The notes: generated by a model not told the origin, from the letters alone. Shown: positions 1 through 13,578, numbered from the stretch's first letter. The stretch: 64,000 bases of DNA from Reticulitermes speratus (GCA_021186555.1 JAJKFL010000005.1:41443135-41507134); one strand, 5' to 3'. Numbers and translations: made by a program.

Positions 1-3000
1 CAGAAAAATGGGATGAGCGGAACACGTAGCACGTATGATGCAAAAAGTACTAAATTCGCACGGAATTTGTGTTTGGAATCTATAAAAAAGCTTTTACAAA
101 TAGTGTAATGACAGTAAAATTTCTTTCTTGGTATGGTTTATAATATGTGAACTGATCGTTCTGTTTATGACAGGACCCAGTGGTCTTTCGTCAGTAAGTT
201 GACGAAATTTTGTGTCCGTGCACTAGATCAGTGTCTGGCATGGAGTGGGTGGGTTTGTTTTTGGTACACTTATCGGCCGTCCAGGGAAGCAGTTTTTGAG
301 TACTTAACTCATAAATCATAAGCTTATTTGAAACATGTTTAGTGCTTATTTATCCTCTGCCCTGTTTTTATTTTTAATTTTTATCCTCTGCGTCTCATTT
401 TGTTGTTTAATTTCACTTACATTCGTCTTTGTTTACGTAACGTTATTTTGAAGAACACTGTATTCTGTGAGTGATGCCTTATGGTCTGGTAGACAAATAA
501 GTACCGATATTTCGGATGAACCAGCGGATCTATCTGAAACCTTGATAGGCAATTGTCTACCGAACTAGACGGCGTTGCATTCCATAAGTCAGTAATTACA
601 GTCAACGCCAGAAGGACCCCAATTCTCACATTTTTATTTTTATTCGTAATTTTATTGTGTATTCCCCACTTTTCATTCTTTTTGATCATCTTATAATGTT
701 CTCAGTCTCATCCTCCTTGTTCCTCTATATTTTTCCCCCCACAAGCCTCACCCTTTTGGCTGTGTGTCTATAATACAAACTTTACCACAATTTTAAAAAG
801 GGCTATCACATCCGTTCCTCCATCTCCCAAATAGCTGACTTTCTGGTTAATACACGCTGCTTAGGAGAAAAGTAAAACGTGCTTTGTACAGGAGAATAAA
901 TAAAAGTTGCTCCAAAGTTTTCAGTTCTACTAGTTATGTGAAAGGTGGGCTCCGTTTTGTTATTTATTCTTACTTTAATAACGACAGTGTTTTGTATCTA
1001 ATTATGCTTTTAAAGAACATCAAATGAAGTATAAACGAACATACTTTTGTTCGTATCAAGATTCAGTAGGCAGAAATTATAATACGCTTGCTTTCTTTGC
1101 ATTAACTTCCTCATCAAACACGAATACGTAATTTATTGCAATAAATTCAACATAATACAAAATATGACATAAAATACAGTAAACCAATATTCGACTGTTT
1201 TACTGTATTTATGCTATGATGTGTACTATCATGCAGCTTATTTTAATAAATAGTTTCACAAAGTACACATTCAATATGTACTATAGATTTAAAACCGTAC
1301 GCGGAATATGACAACCGCGCGCGATGGAAGGAGTGCGTAAGGCACTTAGAAAATTTGTCCGAGGCTGAGATGATAAAGAGTGCACATAGAAAGACTGCGT
1401 GTTGGTAATATGCAACACGAACTGTGAAGGAAACGGAAGGATCTGTAGGAGTCTAGTTTTTTAATTCTGAAAGTTGGAGGAAAGAAGCCACAGCAATTTG
1501 AAAATTTCCTGCTTTAGAATCTGGTAGTTATTCCCCCGAACCCAGTTTTACCGCTTCGGATATTGTATCAGTTCCTTTCAGTAGCCTTTGACAGTTCCCT
1601 TTTGTAAATTTTTTATAGTGCTGGTGATGGTATCTTTTTGCAGGCGTAAAGAACAATTGTGGGGTTGTATATGTGCCAGCACTTTCGTCCATATCATGGG
1701 TTTTTGTTCTTCCCCTGGTTGGTGTTCGGTGGTTGGTTTTAACTCGGAACTGTGCGTGTCAATAGCACTCATAAACCTTTTGTTTTGAAATTTGCTGGCG
1801 TCGATTGAATTGGCTCAAGAGGCTGCTGCAGGCTTGAAGCGTTGTTTCTAGACGAGGACAGATATACTCCCATGGGATATAACTGTCATTAAGATTCGGA
1901 AGTCATAAAATCTACGAAAGAATTCGTACGCTAAATATATAAACTATTGTACCCACCCACTATCGAAAACCAACTAAAGAGAGGGAAAGGACACTGAGTG
2001 TTATTTGTGAAATTAACCACAATCATATTACTTTAAAATTACTTTATTTTAATATTATTTTTATTTATTTATTATTTATTTTTAACTTTATTAATTTAAT
2101 TTAATATTACTTTAATATTAGATCGCTAAGTCCACCTGCTGTGTGGCTGTGTATTTCAGTATATGTGTACGCGTGCCTTGATCTAGTTTCTGAACACTTT
2201 TAGCATCTTTTTATCCCTTTAAAAACTAACAGTTCCTACGTTGTGTTTCAAGGCTCATTTCGTACCGCGCAGTAAACACTCCACCTCGGTTATAAAAACG
2301 AATGTGTTAATGTTGTGTAGAGAAAAAATCGCTCTTTGTTCTGAGAATGATTAAAGTCACATAAAGGTACCCTGTGGCTGAACGTTGAATTTATGAATGT
2401 TAAACCTGGAGGCACATAAACTAGCCACGGGACTTAAAAGGGTAAAGTATGTCTGTTGCTTTCTCTCTTGTTTATTTGTGTATAGCGGTACGAAGTTTTA
2501 ATTAAGTTATACATCTGCTAGTTCAAAATTTCTGCAAAGCTTAAACAAGTTTAAGGTGATTAAGAACACGAGATCTGATACTCTTCAGTTGGTAAAGCTG
2601 CTGCTGCCCTCCCACGCACTAAGCAGGCCTATGTGTTTGTGCCTTATTACCAGAATGCGGCAAAAATAATAATCTAGACTGAAAATGTTTGCAAAAAATT
2701 TAAAAAGAAGAAACCACGACTAGACAGCACCTACGCCATGAAAGCCAACAGTTCCTCAACTATCAGGACTCAGCATAATAATTTCTTCTCTTAAAAATTC
2801 GTGAATAATCGGTTGAGACATTAATGACCTGAATACGAGTAGAAAATTAGTCAAAACATAAGGGTTAATGTTTTTGAAGCGATATCTTTTTTGTAGCTTT
2901 ACCTGTTTAGGGATGCGTCATGAACTTAACGGACTTTATATTACATTTTTTTCCCGTGTACGCTCTGAACTATTCATTACAACAAATTCAACATAGTACA

Positions 3001-3221
3001 CAATACAGTAAAAAGTACTGTAGAACACTTCTGACAGCGACTTCTCTAGACACAGACACATGTGGTATATAGTGTATATCTGTATAGGCCTACGACAAGT
3101 GTTAAGATTTATAATTATTGTAAGACTTACTAAAAACTAATTATATTTTCGTAAATATTTTGTCATGATGGCATATGACTACGAAAATGGACATATTTGC
3201 AAGAAATGGGGAGGGGGGGGG
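1..3221. other. Intergenic, no gene seen
   Basis: AT-rich. Short open frames at 417-689 and 1578-1788 lack any domain or plausible splice context. Only the degenerate repeat at 1135 and 2974 was noticed. Confidence 0.6.
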
Positions 3222-3480
3222 CGCCATGAACTGGATTTTTTCTCGCTCAGGATAGGGACAGGTGGCGGGCTATTGTGAACACGGTAATGAACCTTCAAGT
3301 TCCATGGAACGACGTATGTGACCAGCAGTGTAACAGACTTCTGTGCCTTCCAGAACCTATAGATTTCTTTCCCTGGGGATGACCTGGATTGGCCGTAACA
3401 TGTAGGTACAAATTGTAATACTCATTTACTGTATTTTACACTATATTGTGTAATATGTGCGATTTACTGTAATAAAAGTT
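1135..3480. repeat. Three related AT-rich segments (1135-1190, 2974-3022, 3417-3478)
   Basis: AAATTCAACATAATACA and AAATTCAACATAGTACAC with ATACAGTAAA recur at 1135 and 2974; the segment at 3417 carries similar words in the opposite orientation (TTTACTGTATTTTACAC). Old repeat of unknown type. Confidence 0.4.
3222..3312 (+). mobile_element. LINE tail fragment, 90 bp
   Basis: GCTCAGGATAGGGACAGG, TGGCGGGCTATTGTGAAC and GGTAATGAACCTTCAAG match the 3' LINE segment. A G run (3209-3219) precedes it. Confidence 0.7.
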
Positions 3481-4480
3481 TTGAGGGACTATTTGTAGTC
3501 AAATGAGGTTGTGTAAATTAAGCACGATTATATATAAAAGAAGAAGGACAAAGCGAACTTGGCTTTTTTCGAGCTTATATCGTCGTATTTTCGCGGACAG
3601 ATTTTTGGACGTTTTTTCACATAAGTAGCGGGAAAACACATTAGGTTTGTCATGTTTGTCTGTCCGCTTGTATCAGCGCGGCTCCTACTGGACGGATTTG
3701 CAAGAAATTTTGTACCAGGGAGTTTTTACGAAAGTCTGTCGAGAAACTCCAAATTTTTTATAAAAATCGGACAAAAATATCGGGCACTCGACATGAAGAC
3801 TTGCGTGTGTTTCATATCGTTGGCAGCGACATTTGTAGCGCAACAATGCAAAGAACGCATTGTTCTGCTGCCGTTGCAACGCTTTGACTGTTTATTATGT
3901 TGTTGACAGTGACATATATACGTCTACAAAACAAAGGGAACTCATTGTTGCTTTTCCCTGGCAACAATGGTTACGAGAAGGCACCACAATGTTATTTTAC
4001 AAGTACATCGGCTACCTTGCCTATAATACCGTAATATTTCCAATCAAGATAACAGCTTCCCCACCTAGTTTCCAATGAACCTGGCACTTTGTGAATACAA
4101 GTCAAACGCTTTGCTGCTGGCGTGATCTGCAGGGTTAGATTGCCTGTGGTGACCTAAATTCTTCTTTTGAAAATTGCTTAATGGAGCTCTTTGTAACTTT
4201 CAGATTCTCTGCCATTTCCTGACAGGCTGACAGACAGTTAATTGAATATCCCAACAGGTGTTATTGTATCCTCACGCCTGTATTTGTCAGAGAACTTTGT
4301 TTTACCCCTTACCCTTTTTATGTTTTGCAACTTGAACGCTTCTTTATTTTACATCAAATTAAACAATGTGTAGAGATTTCCTGTCGTTATAACGAGGTTC
4401 ATCGCCAAAGCGTTTTATTTCTCTCCGTTACTACATTAACTCATATAGTCTGCTACCCAGATTTACAACGTAGTACGGCG
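3313..4480. other. Intergenic, no gene seen
   Basis: Overlapping open frames on both strands at 3652-4078 sit on a GC-richer patch with GTTTGTCTGTCCGCTTG and CAAGAAATTTTGTACC words; this looks like old repeat sequence, not recognised further. Confidence 0.5.
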
Positions 4481-4747
4481 CAGGGGTGCAACAAATCCCG
4501 AGTGGCTATTTGCAAAGGCGACTAAATTTTGTCCAGTGGCGTCTAATATATTTAGCGTAATTATTGCAGTTTTAACTTTAACAAAAGTGTGTATCAGTAC
4601 ACATTAATATAGGACAAAACACATGATAAGAGTATCACAGCCATGCCCGTGTTTCGGGCACTTAGTATTGAAATTGCTTCATCTTACCATTCAGACTCTT
4701 AAAATTTTGAGGTGCTTCTAGATTTTTGGGAAATTTGTGTACCCCTG
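4481..4747. mobile_element. hAT-like MITE, same family, 267 bp
   Basis: Ends are CAGGGGTGCAACAAAT and AATTTGTGTACCCCTG. Shares GTGGCGTCTAATAT and TTTTGAGGTGCTTCTAG with the copy at 13579. The flanking 8-mers (GTACGGCG and GTTCGATG) are only partly alike, so this is an older insertion. Confidence 0.72.
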
Positions 4748-7700
4748 GTTCGATGTACCTGAGACAGCTACAATAAACTGCCATATGACAGTGGTGTCAC
4801 TTGAAACGGCACTCGGGGTGAGTTCTAATAGAACGTTATTGCCTAAACAAAAGGCCCGACTATTTTGTAATAGATTTAGCCACTGCGAAAGAAGTATGCT
4901 GACTTGTAGAGTATGAATATTTGTTTGGTGCAGCGTGTTACACAAAACAATATATTTCTTTGAAAATGTAATAAGGATTTTCTACTGGATGTACGCGATT
5001 ACTGGCGACAGAATGTCTTCTGAATGATGTCAGCAGTAGCTCTCATTTATATTTGCTGTTATATCTTTAAACACTAGAAAATTGTCAAATGTGTAAGGAG
5101 TGACAGGTAACCGCGCATGTAAGTTCAAAACCGACTTAAGAATACAAAATATTTTAATGCACAAAAATGTTATTTTCACTTTACTGTTCAATAAAGCAAC
5201 TGTAGAGCTACTGAGTGTTTGTTATTAACGAAATATTACCTATAATATCTAACATATAACAGTGTATCTGAATGAGATAAGAAGTAACAATGCTTAGTTT
5301 TGTCTGTTTAAACAAATTTCTGTAATTACCGTAAATGTCTCAAAAGTTTATTCGCAGGAACGTTCGCATTGAAGGTCGAAAGCTGAAAGGAACAAAAATT
5401 TTATTTTTTTTCCAAAGTCATTAACTTTATGGAATTTTTCATCGTCTAATTTGTTAAAAGAAATAGAATTGATACAACACTACGTTACTACATTAGACGG
5501 TGGGAGGAGTCCATAGAGTTAATGAGTTTAGATGTGATGAACCATCAACAGAACGTTACATAGTCGTATTTATTTTTCTTCCCTTTTTCATAAAAAACGA
5601 AATGTATGCATTTGTAACTTAAGAAGGCTGTATCTGTCATACCTCTTGGTCCTCAGGGAACAAGAAGTGTTTTAGGTTCGTAACATTTAATTTCCCACAC
5701 ATGTTTGAGGATACCGTACTAGTCCTTTGTACCATAACTTCTGAAACCAGAAATTTAGAAATTCCGTTCCTACAGCACGAAAAACACATAGCCATATTTA
5801 CGAAAACTACCTGTGTAATGCTGTTTGAGGGCGTAGTAGCTGTTTATACGGAGAATTATACAAAACGCGTTAAGTACCGTCTCTGGGCAAAACTCATACT
5901 TATGTAACTCTCATGTAGGTGGCACATAAAGCAACCCCTTAGCTTACAGTGTTAATCCAGCGTACCTGTCGCAAGCAATGGCCCAACAACGTAGTGACTT
6001 GCCACAATACTGCTGGTTGGTTCAAATAGCAATTCGTGAGCTTGTTTTTAGTGTAGGCTAATGTTAAGTGTTTGGCCTTTTAGGTCGTACAGTATTCGTG
6101 TATGTTTTTGCCTGCACACAGCATCTCATTCATATTGCACTTGCGCCTGTACACTCATTGCCTTTTTAACATGTAAGTCTCTAAATTGCAAGATAACGTA
6201 TGTTTAAACATTCAGTTAGTAATGTGAAATTTTATGGACCATAAAATCAACTAGAAATTTTGTGTAAAAAGCTTTCTTTTATCTCAAGAATTACGATTTG
6301 TGATGTTAGGAATTGTGAGGTCATATTTCAAAGTCACAAGGTAAGTTGTGTAAATTAACACGTGTTACAAATGAAAGCATTTAAAAGGAATGACGCTGTA
6401 ATAATTCTTCAGGTGAATTTTAGATGCCGAGGTGTGTAAAGGACATGAGCATACTGATCAGGGGTTTTTGTTTGTGTGCATTGTAGGATGTGAAACCCTG
6501 GCATAGGAACTGCGTGAATGAGCTGGTAGGCTGTGGTTCATTGCTACGTTCCTGCATTTCGTGCGTGTTCCTTGCGTTTGTAGGTCAGATATCACAATGA
6601 AACTTCACAGCAGCATGCAATAGACTGGCCCTGGCCCTCAGCATGAGGGAAGAGGGTTTATAACTGTAATTAAAGGATCCGACAACGTGTTTCGGAAAAG
6701 GACCACCACAGGTCTACTTAATGGGGCCCAGTGAGTGTGATTTTCAGATTATATTTCAATATTACAGTTAGTTTTGATACCGTCAGCATGAAAAATGATG
6801 AAAATGTCTGATAATGGAAATGAATTAAGCATTGCCTGTTCTGATATCACGAGACATGATTGTTTTGACGTGCTGTGACAAGTTGCGTGTTATGACGTCA
6901 AGGTAACAAATGATACTCGGACCAGTTACTGGGCACGTTTGCTGTGTGTGGGTTTCGGCGCTCCATTGTTACTGTGTGCAAGTGTAGAAAATACTCCTTC
7001 TCAATTGATCCTGCCTTGCCTGACATAGCTACTTTTACATTGGTTGTTGCGCTGATTGTGTTTAGTCTCAGACTGACTGAATGTCTGGCCGGCTAATTGC
7101 CGCGGGAATTGATCTAATATTCATAAGGCTTCGTATTATATTTTAGATTTGAGGTGTGAGGCTTGACATGAATATTTATATATAATATGGACTAATTTTA
7201 GCATTCAGAGGGCTGGTTATTTTTCTTTTTGTGTTTTGAATATTTGCAATTGGTCATCTTGTATACTGGCGGTAGCCTACGTGTGGACAGGTTGTGATTG
7301 AGGTGCCAGACAGAGAGGATGCCCTTGCTCTCAGGGTTTGGAGTTGAGCATTGGGATGACATCCTCACCTCGTAAAAATTAAATTGTCTCGAAATTCCGG
7401 CAACGGGGAAGCGAAGAAGAAGGAGGTCATCAATCGGGAGTCCTCAACGCGGGCGTTTTTCTGCCGCTAAATCCTGTGTCTTCCTTCATTTAAGATATAA
7501 ATTTAAAGGCGCGTGCGCAACCCCGTGAGGCTCCTATTAATATTGCTCAGTCCGTTTGTTTGCTTGTTCCTAAGTCGAGAGCTGCTGAACTGATTGTCAT
7601 GAACTGTACATTGAAGAACTGCACGAAAACTTGCCGACTTGTTTCTTTCCTCCTTCTGTGTCACTGCTGATGTTTATACTTACAAGCGTTCCTCCCTCGT

Positions 7701-7777
7701 ATGTCGTTTAATACACGTACTTATCGGAGCAAAAAACGCTGCAAACTATGTAGAGAAGAATAAAATGCGCTGTTTTG
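4748..7777. other. Intergenic, no gene or repeat recognised
   Basis: AT-rich with a slightly GC-richer part at 6440-7520. The open frame at 5701-5907 has no family resemblance. Confidence 0.6.
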
Positions 7778-8251
7778 TAATTAATACATTAACCAACGTA
7801 TGCACTTAATAAAATACATTCAGAAGCAAGTATAAAGCTCCTACATGTTTCGGCACCGGGGTGCCATCATCAGGGAGTTATTCTGAACAAAGGAGTATAA
7901 GGCCAGCACCCTTATCTAAGTATTGTGTCGCCCTTATTAAAATGATTAAAATATTAAGATTCTAAAGCACACAAAATTAATAATCATAAAATTACAATGG
8001 ATTTAACTTTTGTCACGCAGAAAAAAAAACGTTCTAATTTTATGATTATTAACTTCTTGTATTTTCGAATTTTAATATTTTAATCATTTTAAAAAGGGCG
8101 ACACAGTACCTAGATAAGAGTGCTGGCCTTGTGCTCCTTTGTTCAGAATAACTCACTGATGATGGCACCCCGGTGCCGAAACATGTAGTAGTTTTACACA
8201 TGCTTCTGAGTGCATTTTATTAAGTGCATAATTTGGTTGATGTATTAATTA
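7778..8251. mobile_element. Foldback element F1, about 215-bp arms
   Basis: The left arm starts TAATTAATACATTAACCAA and the right arm ends with its near complement (TTGGTTGATGTATTAATTA). The arms stay complementary inward to about 7994/8035, leaving a spacer of about 40 bp. Each arm carries, read outward, CTGATGA, a GGCAC/GTGCC hairpin with loop CCCG, and GAAACATGT (8156-8186 on plus, 7841-7872 on minus). No coding capacity. A transcript would form a long double-stranded hairpin. Confidence 0.88.
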
Positions 8252-9484
8252 TAAGAACATGCAAGGTACGAATAACAGAAAAAAGTACGTATTTTGTGTC
8301 CTGTATATATTTTCTGCAAAACGTACGGTTTTGGAAATAAATAAAGAGGAAATATGCATACGTTTCTGAACCCTTGAACCCACCCGGAGATTACCGAAGC
8401 TGCGTATTGTCGACAGCAACTAAACGAAGCTTCTTCCAGGCTGAAGTTATAGTTGTAAATGCATTCAGTGCTTATTAATTGAAATACAGTTGCATGTTCT
8501 ACAGATTTTCGTCATTTAAACGTTGTCGTCGATAGAGTTAAACAGATCAAACACGCCATAATTCACTTTATGCCATCACAAAATGTTTTGAAATTTGCTC
8601 CTTCCATATTTCCGCCGCACATTTCTACGTGTTATTAATCTCTTTCATAATCATTTATTTTTTCCTCTGTGTCAATGGCCCCGTTATCTTTCTTCGCCTC
8701 TTTCATTTTCTGTCCGTTCCGACAACGAATAAATGCTAAACCAAAATGAAGGATTATTTGCGGAGAGCATTGATTATTTGTGCAGTTGTAATCCGACCGC
8801 TCATATCAATGAAAAAGAAGAGGGGCATCGTTCTGTTTACATGCTCATATTTATTGCAGCAATTTGTTCGGCAGATTTACTCCGACGAAGAATGGTGTGA
8901 CAGGGAACGCGATGGTTTTAAAAGGGAGCGTTAATACTTTAGTCAAAATGAGTGACTGACGAAGGGCTGAACGATCGATTTTCGATTTTCAGCAGTCGTA
9001 GAGGCTTTTCTCTCAACTGCAGCCTCTCTACACTATCCTGGGTCAACATACTTACCTGGAAAGGGGCGGAAATGAATTGTCATAAACGGTCAGGATATTG
9101 AATGAAAGTGCACATTGATGGGTCTGTAGTTTTGTAATTCAGTGAAATTATGTGTTTATATACGTAATTTTCTGTTTATTTCGTGTGGTTTATTTTATGT
9201 CGTCTTCGGTAGCGTCGAACTGTAGGGTGACTGTTAACAATTATTTTGAAATTATGTGAGGAAACGGTCAGGACATAATTTAAGACAGTACCCCAGGAAT
9301 TTTCCAGGCGGTTCTTTAAAATAACACGCAAAATCTCAGCCAGTGGACGGTTCTCCGGCCGACATTGAATCGGAAGATCTGCCGCTTGAGCCAAATCGCT
9401 CTGTTTCAGTAAGGTGCAACACGGGTACTTTTGTCCGAACTCTGGACTTCCCTTATCCTCTGCAGAATTTGTAACCACCCCATC
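8252..9484. other. Intergenic, nothing recognised
   Basis: The small frame at 8746-8934 is not convincing as an exon. Confidence 0.6.
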
Positions 9485-9700
9485 GCAACTGGAGAGCCGG
9501 GTTATCGTAGTGAATAGGCTACGGGCTGGACTATTTGGGGTTCGAATCCCGGCAGGAGTAAGACATTTTTCTGTTCTACAGCAATATCTAGACCGGTTCT
9601 GAGGCCCACCCAGCTTCCTGTCCAATGGGTACCGGGGTTCTTTCCCTTGGTATAAAGCGGGCTGTGAGTGAAGATGGCCACTCACGTTCATTCGTTGCCG
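9485..9700 (+). mobile_element. tRNA-headed SINE, family S3
   Basis: TCGTAGTGAATAGGCTACGG with GGGTTCGAATCCCGGCAG (B box), then GAGGCCCACCCAGCTTCC and CAATGGGTACCGGGG. The 171-residue minus-strand open frame over 9176-9691 is a read-through of this SINE. Confidence 0.85.
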
Positions 9701-10589
9701 AGGTTAAGGATGAGTGGAGCTATAACTTACTCCCCCTGTATGTCTTTGTGGCGTGCACAGGACAACTCTGCCTTTTTATTTACCCAAACGCGACGGCCTG
9801 TTATTTTAGATAAAATTTCGATCGTAAGGTAATGTTATGTATTTCTTGGGTTTACTCAACGGCTGGTAGTTAGAAACTCGACTCCTAATGTAGACAGATA
9901 CATTTCCTTATGTTTGATATTACGCGACTTTGAGAACTAGATACAATTCATTATTAAACAGGAAGAAGTCTACATGAAAGCGAACTGGAAGATTTCTGTA
10001 TTAGACTGCATTGCCGTGTTTCTTATATTGAGTGTGCTTGTTGAATTGATCCGTAGGCACTGAAGACCTCTTCTTTCCTCGTGGATGACCCGTTTTCGTC
10101 GAACTTTTAATCATTAATCAAGCCCTTGCCGATACCTTTCTACATAAAAAGAAGAACTTCACTTTTTTAAGATTGTAATTAAGTTGATTGAATGGAAAAG
10201 GACGCGATGGTTGCGTGATTGAAGTGGCGTCGCTGAGGACGCGACGTCAGTCGGCTGTTCAACTTGTGACGTGAAGTGCTTGATTTCATTGAAATCCGCA
10301 AATCTAAGTGAAGTTAAAATTATAATGAATATTCATTTAAACAGCGAGTCACAAATAAGAGCCGGTTGGACTTCTGCCACAGGAACTGCAGATAGTGGCG
10401 CTGTCTCAGACTAGTAAACAATGATTATTAGTGCGTGTGTTCAAGAATATGCTGGTCGTTACAAATCAGTAGTGCAACATCACTCATATTACATTTCCTG
10501 AAAAGCTGGTCTTGCGCATCGGAATTATATTTTGTGCTGTTGAATATAATTTAAAGTTTTCAGACCGATGAAGATTCATATTGTGGTCT
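9701..10589. other. Intergenic, nothing recognised
   Basis: No open frame with a recognisable domain and no clear repeat. Confidence 0.6.
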
Positions 10590-10912
10590 TGTTGGCTATG
10601 ACACCGTGCTGAAATGTCAGAATTGAGTACCGACGTTTCAGAGGGATGCAGTGCTTCAATCGTCAGGAGAGAATGAGCCAGTGCGAGTAAGTGACAGGTT
10701 TTATAGTACTGGGGCAAAGAAACTGACCTTGAAGAAGAGGTTTGGCCATTCAGAATCCGGCATATTGGAAGTAGGATTGTCCACACGTGACAATGGAAAG
10801 CGTACGTCCTGAAAAGGCAAGTGGTGCAGGACAGGAAAGCAAGGACATTTCCATTCTTAATCACGGAAGAAAGAGAAGCCATTAACCTTGATATCAGGCT
10901 TCCGCCACGATG
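10590..10912. repeat. Diverged F4-related sequence
   Basis: Contains GTACCGACGTTTCAGAG, GCAGTGCTTCAATCGTCAGG and, at its right, the F4 terminal flank ATCAGGCTTCCGCC. The 132-residue minus-strand open frame over 10484-10882 reads through this and is not a gene. Confidence 0.45.
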
Positions 10913-10965
10913 TTGATGAGATCTGCGCTATTCTGGGATGTATCCCAGAAGAGCGCAGATCTCAA
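10913..10965. repeat. F4 end-to-end palindrome
   Basis: TTGATGAGATCTGCGCT..TTCTGGGAT, two bases, then ATCCCAGAAGAGCGCAGATCTCAA: the outer ends of two F4 arms meet with almost nothing between. It is preceded by AGGCTTCCGCCACGATG as at full F4 copies. A diverged F4-like arm (GACGTTTCAGAGGGATG) lies about 280 bp left. Confidence 0.8.
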
Positions 10966-12469
10966 GAGAAGCCATGACCGGCGGTGGCTGCTGAGTATCT
11001 GGCTCCCTCAGACAGGCTAGTTTTTTCTTGGTGCTAACCATGTCTGTGTACTTAATCAGACTGTGTGGCAGAGAAGCTTGGTCTTTCTTTCTGAGTGAGT
11101 ACTTCCGCTCTGAGAAAATGGGAGGTCAGACAAGAGATGTCACCGTACATAACAACTCTCACAGTGAATTCGAAGTTCTCATGTTTGTATCTGCTGACCG
11201 TAGTTCCTGTATGATGTGCAGCCCAGCGGTTACTAGTGTAAGCTTGCCCACATCAGTGCTGCTTTGTCAAGGGGCTGGGTTCTTCGTGAGCAAGTCGCTG
11301 ACTGTGGTGCTGCCGCTGGTGCCACATTAACGACCCTGAGTGGCATCAGAGCCCGGAGTGGGGAAACTGAGAAACGTATGACCTCGAGGACAGAAAGAAG
11401 GAAAGACACCTTCCTTCCCGGAGTAGTGCTCTTTTCAGGACCTATGTTTCCCAAGGAACCGCCTGGATCCGGTTCTCTTTTCCCCATCCCGTCCTCTGAT
11501 TGACCACTCTTATATTTCCTGACCTGTTTCTTTTCCCACAATTCCGTATAACTTTGCACTTCCCATCTTGGCTCAATTCCACCCTGAAGACTGAGCAGTA
11601 TGTACCTCCGAAGCGCTCGTACCCACCTACCAGACTGCTACATGTGTTCATCACAAGACTACATTATGAATTATAGCACTTTGTTTCGACGTACCGTGGA
11701 TGCGCGCGCCTACACTTAAACTGTTCATCTGATACTGTCTGGTTATGGATTTGTTTATTTACAGTGTTGCTATGTACGTTTACATAAATACAAATATTTT
11801 AGCTATGGTTAAATGTTGGTAGATTCAGGTACATAAAGCTAGTGCGCGAAGTTGCGTGTTTGATTTTGATTTCTTTATTTTGGTTCGCTGCACACGTATG
11901 TGCTGCCAGCAATAAATTGTCATAATTGTCTTCTTAACGTATACCGCAATCATCGAGCAGTCTCTTATGCCGTTATCGGTTTAAGCATCGGCGTCCGTTT
12001 CTGTTTCAGAAGATTCCGGGATTTCCTCCTGGTCTTATACGCAGGCCTATTTGGTCAAGCGTTCCTCGATACCGTAGTACCTGCGTCGGTAAAGGGGTCG
12101 TTAGTTTTATGTTTATCTTGCTTCGTGGTAGTGATTAAAAATATGTTTACATAGAGTTGCTGAGTGTTTCTATGTGTTGGTGGCTGTGGTTGGTAGATTT
12201 AGTGGCAAGGAGGTAGGAAGATATTATATATGTTATAATATTTGTGGGCCAAGTGATAAAAATATATTGGCCGTAATGGAAATTGATTCGTACAGACTCT
12301 GTATCATTTTGTGCCGTAAAATTGACCACTTCATATTTGTGTTAGCAAAAGGCATTCTAACACAAACTGCGTGTATAGTTCACAACGTACTCCGTAGGCT
12401 GCCTTCTAATATCCTGAGTGACTTTAATCCACTTCACATCCCATTATTCTGGTTTTACAAGATGCGTAG
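10966..12469. other. Intergenic, unclassified GC-richer patch
   Basis: 11028-11560 is GC-richer and open on both strands (100 and 108 residues) but neither product is recognisable; probably repeat sequence attached to the F4 palindrome. Confidence 0.5.
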
Positions 12470-12615
12470 CAGTGATTTTTCATCCTTCCATCTATGCCCA
12501 CATCTTCCTACTGTTATCTTCCTTCCATATTGTCGTACAAAAATGCTATCTGCACCTCCCATGCCTTCGAAGTATGCTACTTTCCCCGAGCATTTCAACC
12601 TCTTGGTCTGATCAT
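12470..12615 (-). mobile_element. Possible old LINE fragment
   Basis: The complement of TTCCATCTATGCCCACATC reads like the LINE's GGAAGATGTGGGCATAG. The open frames at 12174-12739 overlap it and show no family. Confidence 0.3.
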
Positions 12616-13578
12616 GAACATTGTGCATTTGTTGTACAGAATTTTGAAGAAATCTTGCGTTGTACTAGTTATGTACAACAGGATACAATCATACATTATC
12701 TACTGTGGTATTAGACGACATAACCCTGAAATTATATAATGTGATTCAACAAACAAATATTTGTATTAGTATATGTTTCATCAGATGAAAGCGACAACAA
12801 AAAGCTACACAAACTGCTGTGTCTGATTATTTTGAGAGATAGAATTTCACACTCACACAAAATAACGGGTAAAATTATACTTTTCGAAGTTTTAACTGTT
12901 AACAATAAAATAACAAACAGGAAGATAGTAAAATATTCTACGCGTTTCTTATCTCCGTGTTTGCTACATGCTTGTCCCATCTGAACCCCGTTTATTTAAA
13001 ATCCTAATATACCAAATAAGGTGCAGATGATGGGTACCATTTATGAAGCTCCCGTTATATGACCTCGTCTGCCTCATTTCACTCAGTCTGTCTTAGCTCC
13101 AAATAATCTCGCAGACACTGCCAGTGGAGATCCTGCCGTGGAGGAACAGTCCAAAATTCACACGCTTAAAAATGGTACACCATTTATTATAATTTCTTGT
13201 AAAATCGAAAATCTGCTCGTGTTTTGGCTGAAGTCCTAAAATGGTTTGTTGTGTTAGGCCCACGACGAAAGAAATACGACTATATGGCATTCATGTTTTA
13301 AAATGTTATCACCATGTAGGCTCCTTCAGTGTTGCGCACTGAATGTGGCAGTTCTGTTCATTTGTACTTAAAAAAGGGGGTCATTGAACCATGTCGATAA
13401 ACCCTCAGTGACACGCCCTGTGGAACAAATTTCATGGGCGATTAAAAACAACTCACCTTATGCTAAAATTAGCACTGTACACAGCGATATAGCGGTCAGC
13501 GTGACTGCTTTGAATTAATACATTATTACCGTGTACTCTAATTTAATCAAAAATGTAATCTATAATGTACTCTTACAC
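12616..13578. other. Intergenic, nothing recognised
   Basis: AT-rich, short chance frames only. Confidence 0.6.

Noticed and set aside
3652..4078. Overlapping plus and minus frames as a gene
   Set aside because: No domain, both strands open, and repeat-like word content.
9176..9691. 171-residue minus-strand open frame
   Set aside because: Most of it is the complement of an S3 SINE with its tRNA-like head; no domain.
10484..10882. 132-residue minus-strand open frame
   Set aside because: Overlaps diverged F4 foldback sequence and lacks any supporting splice or domain evidence.
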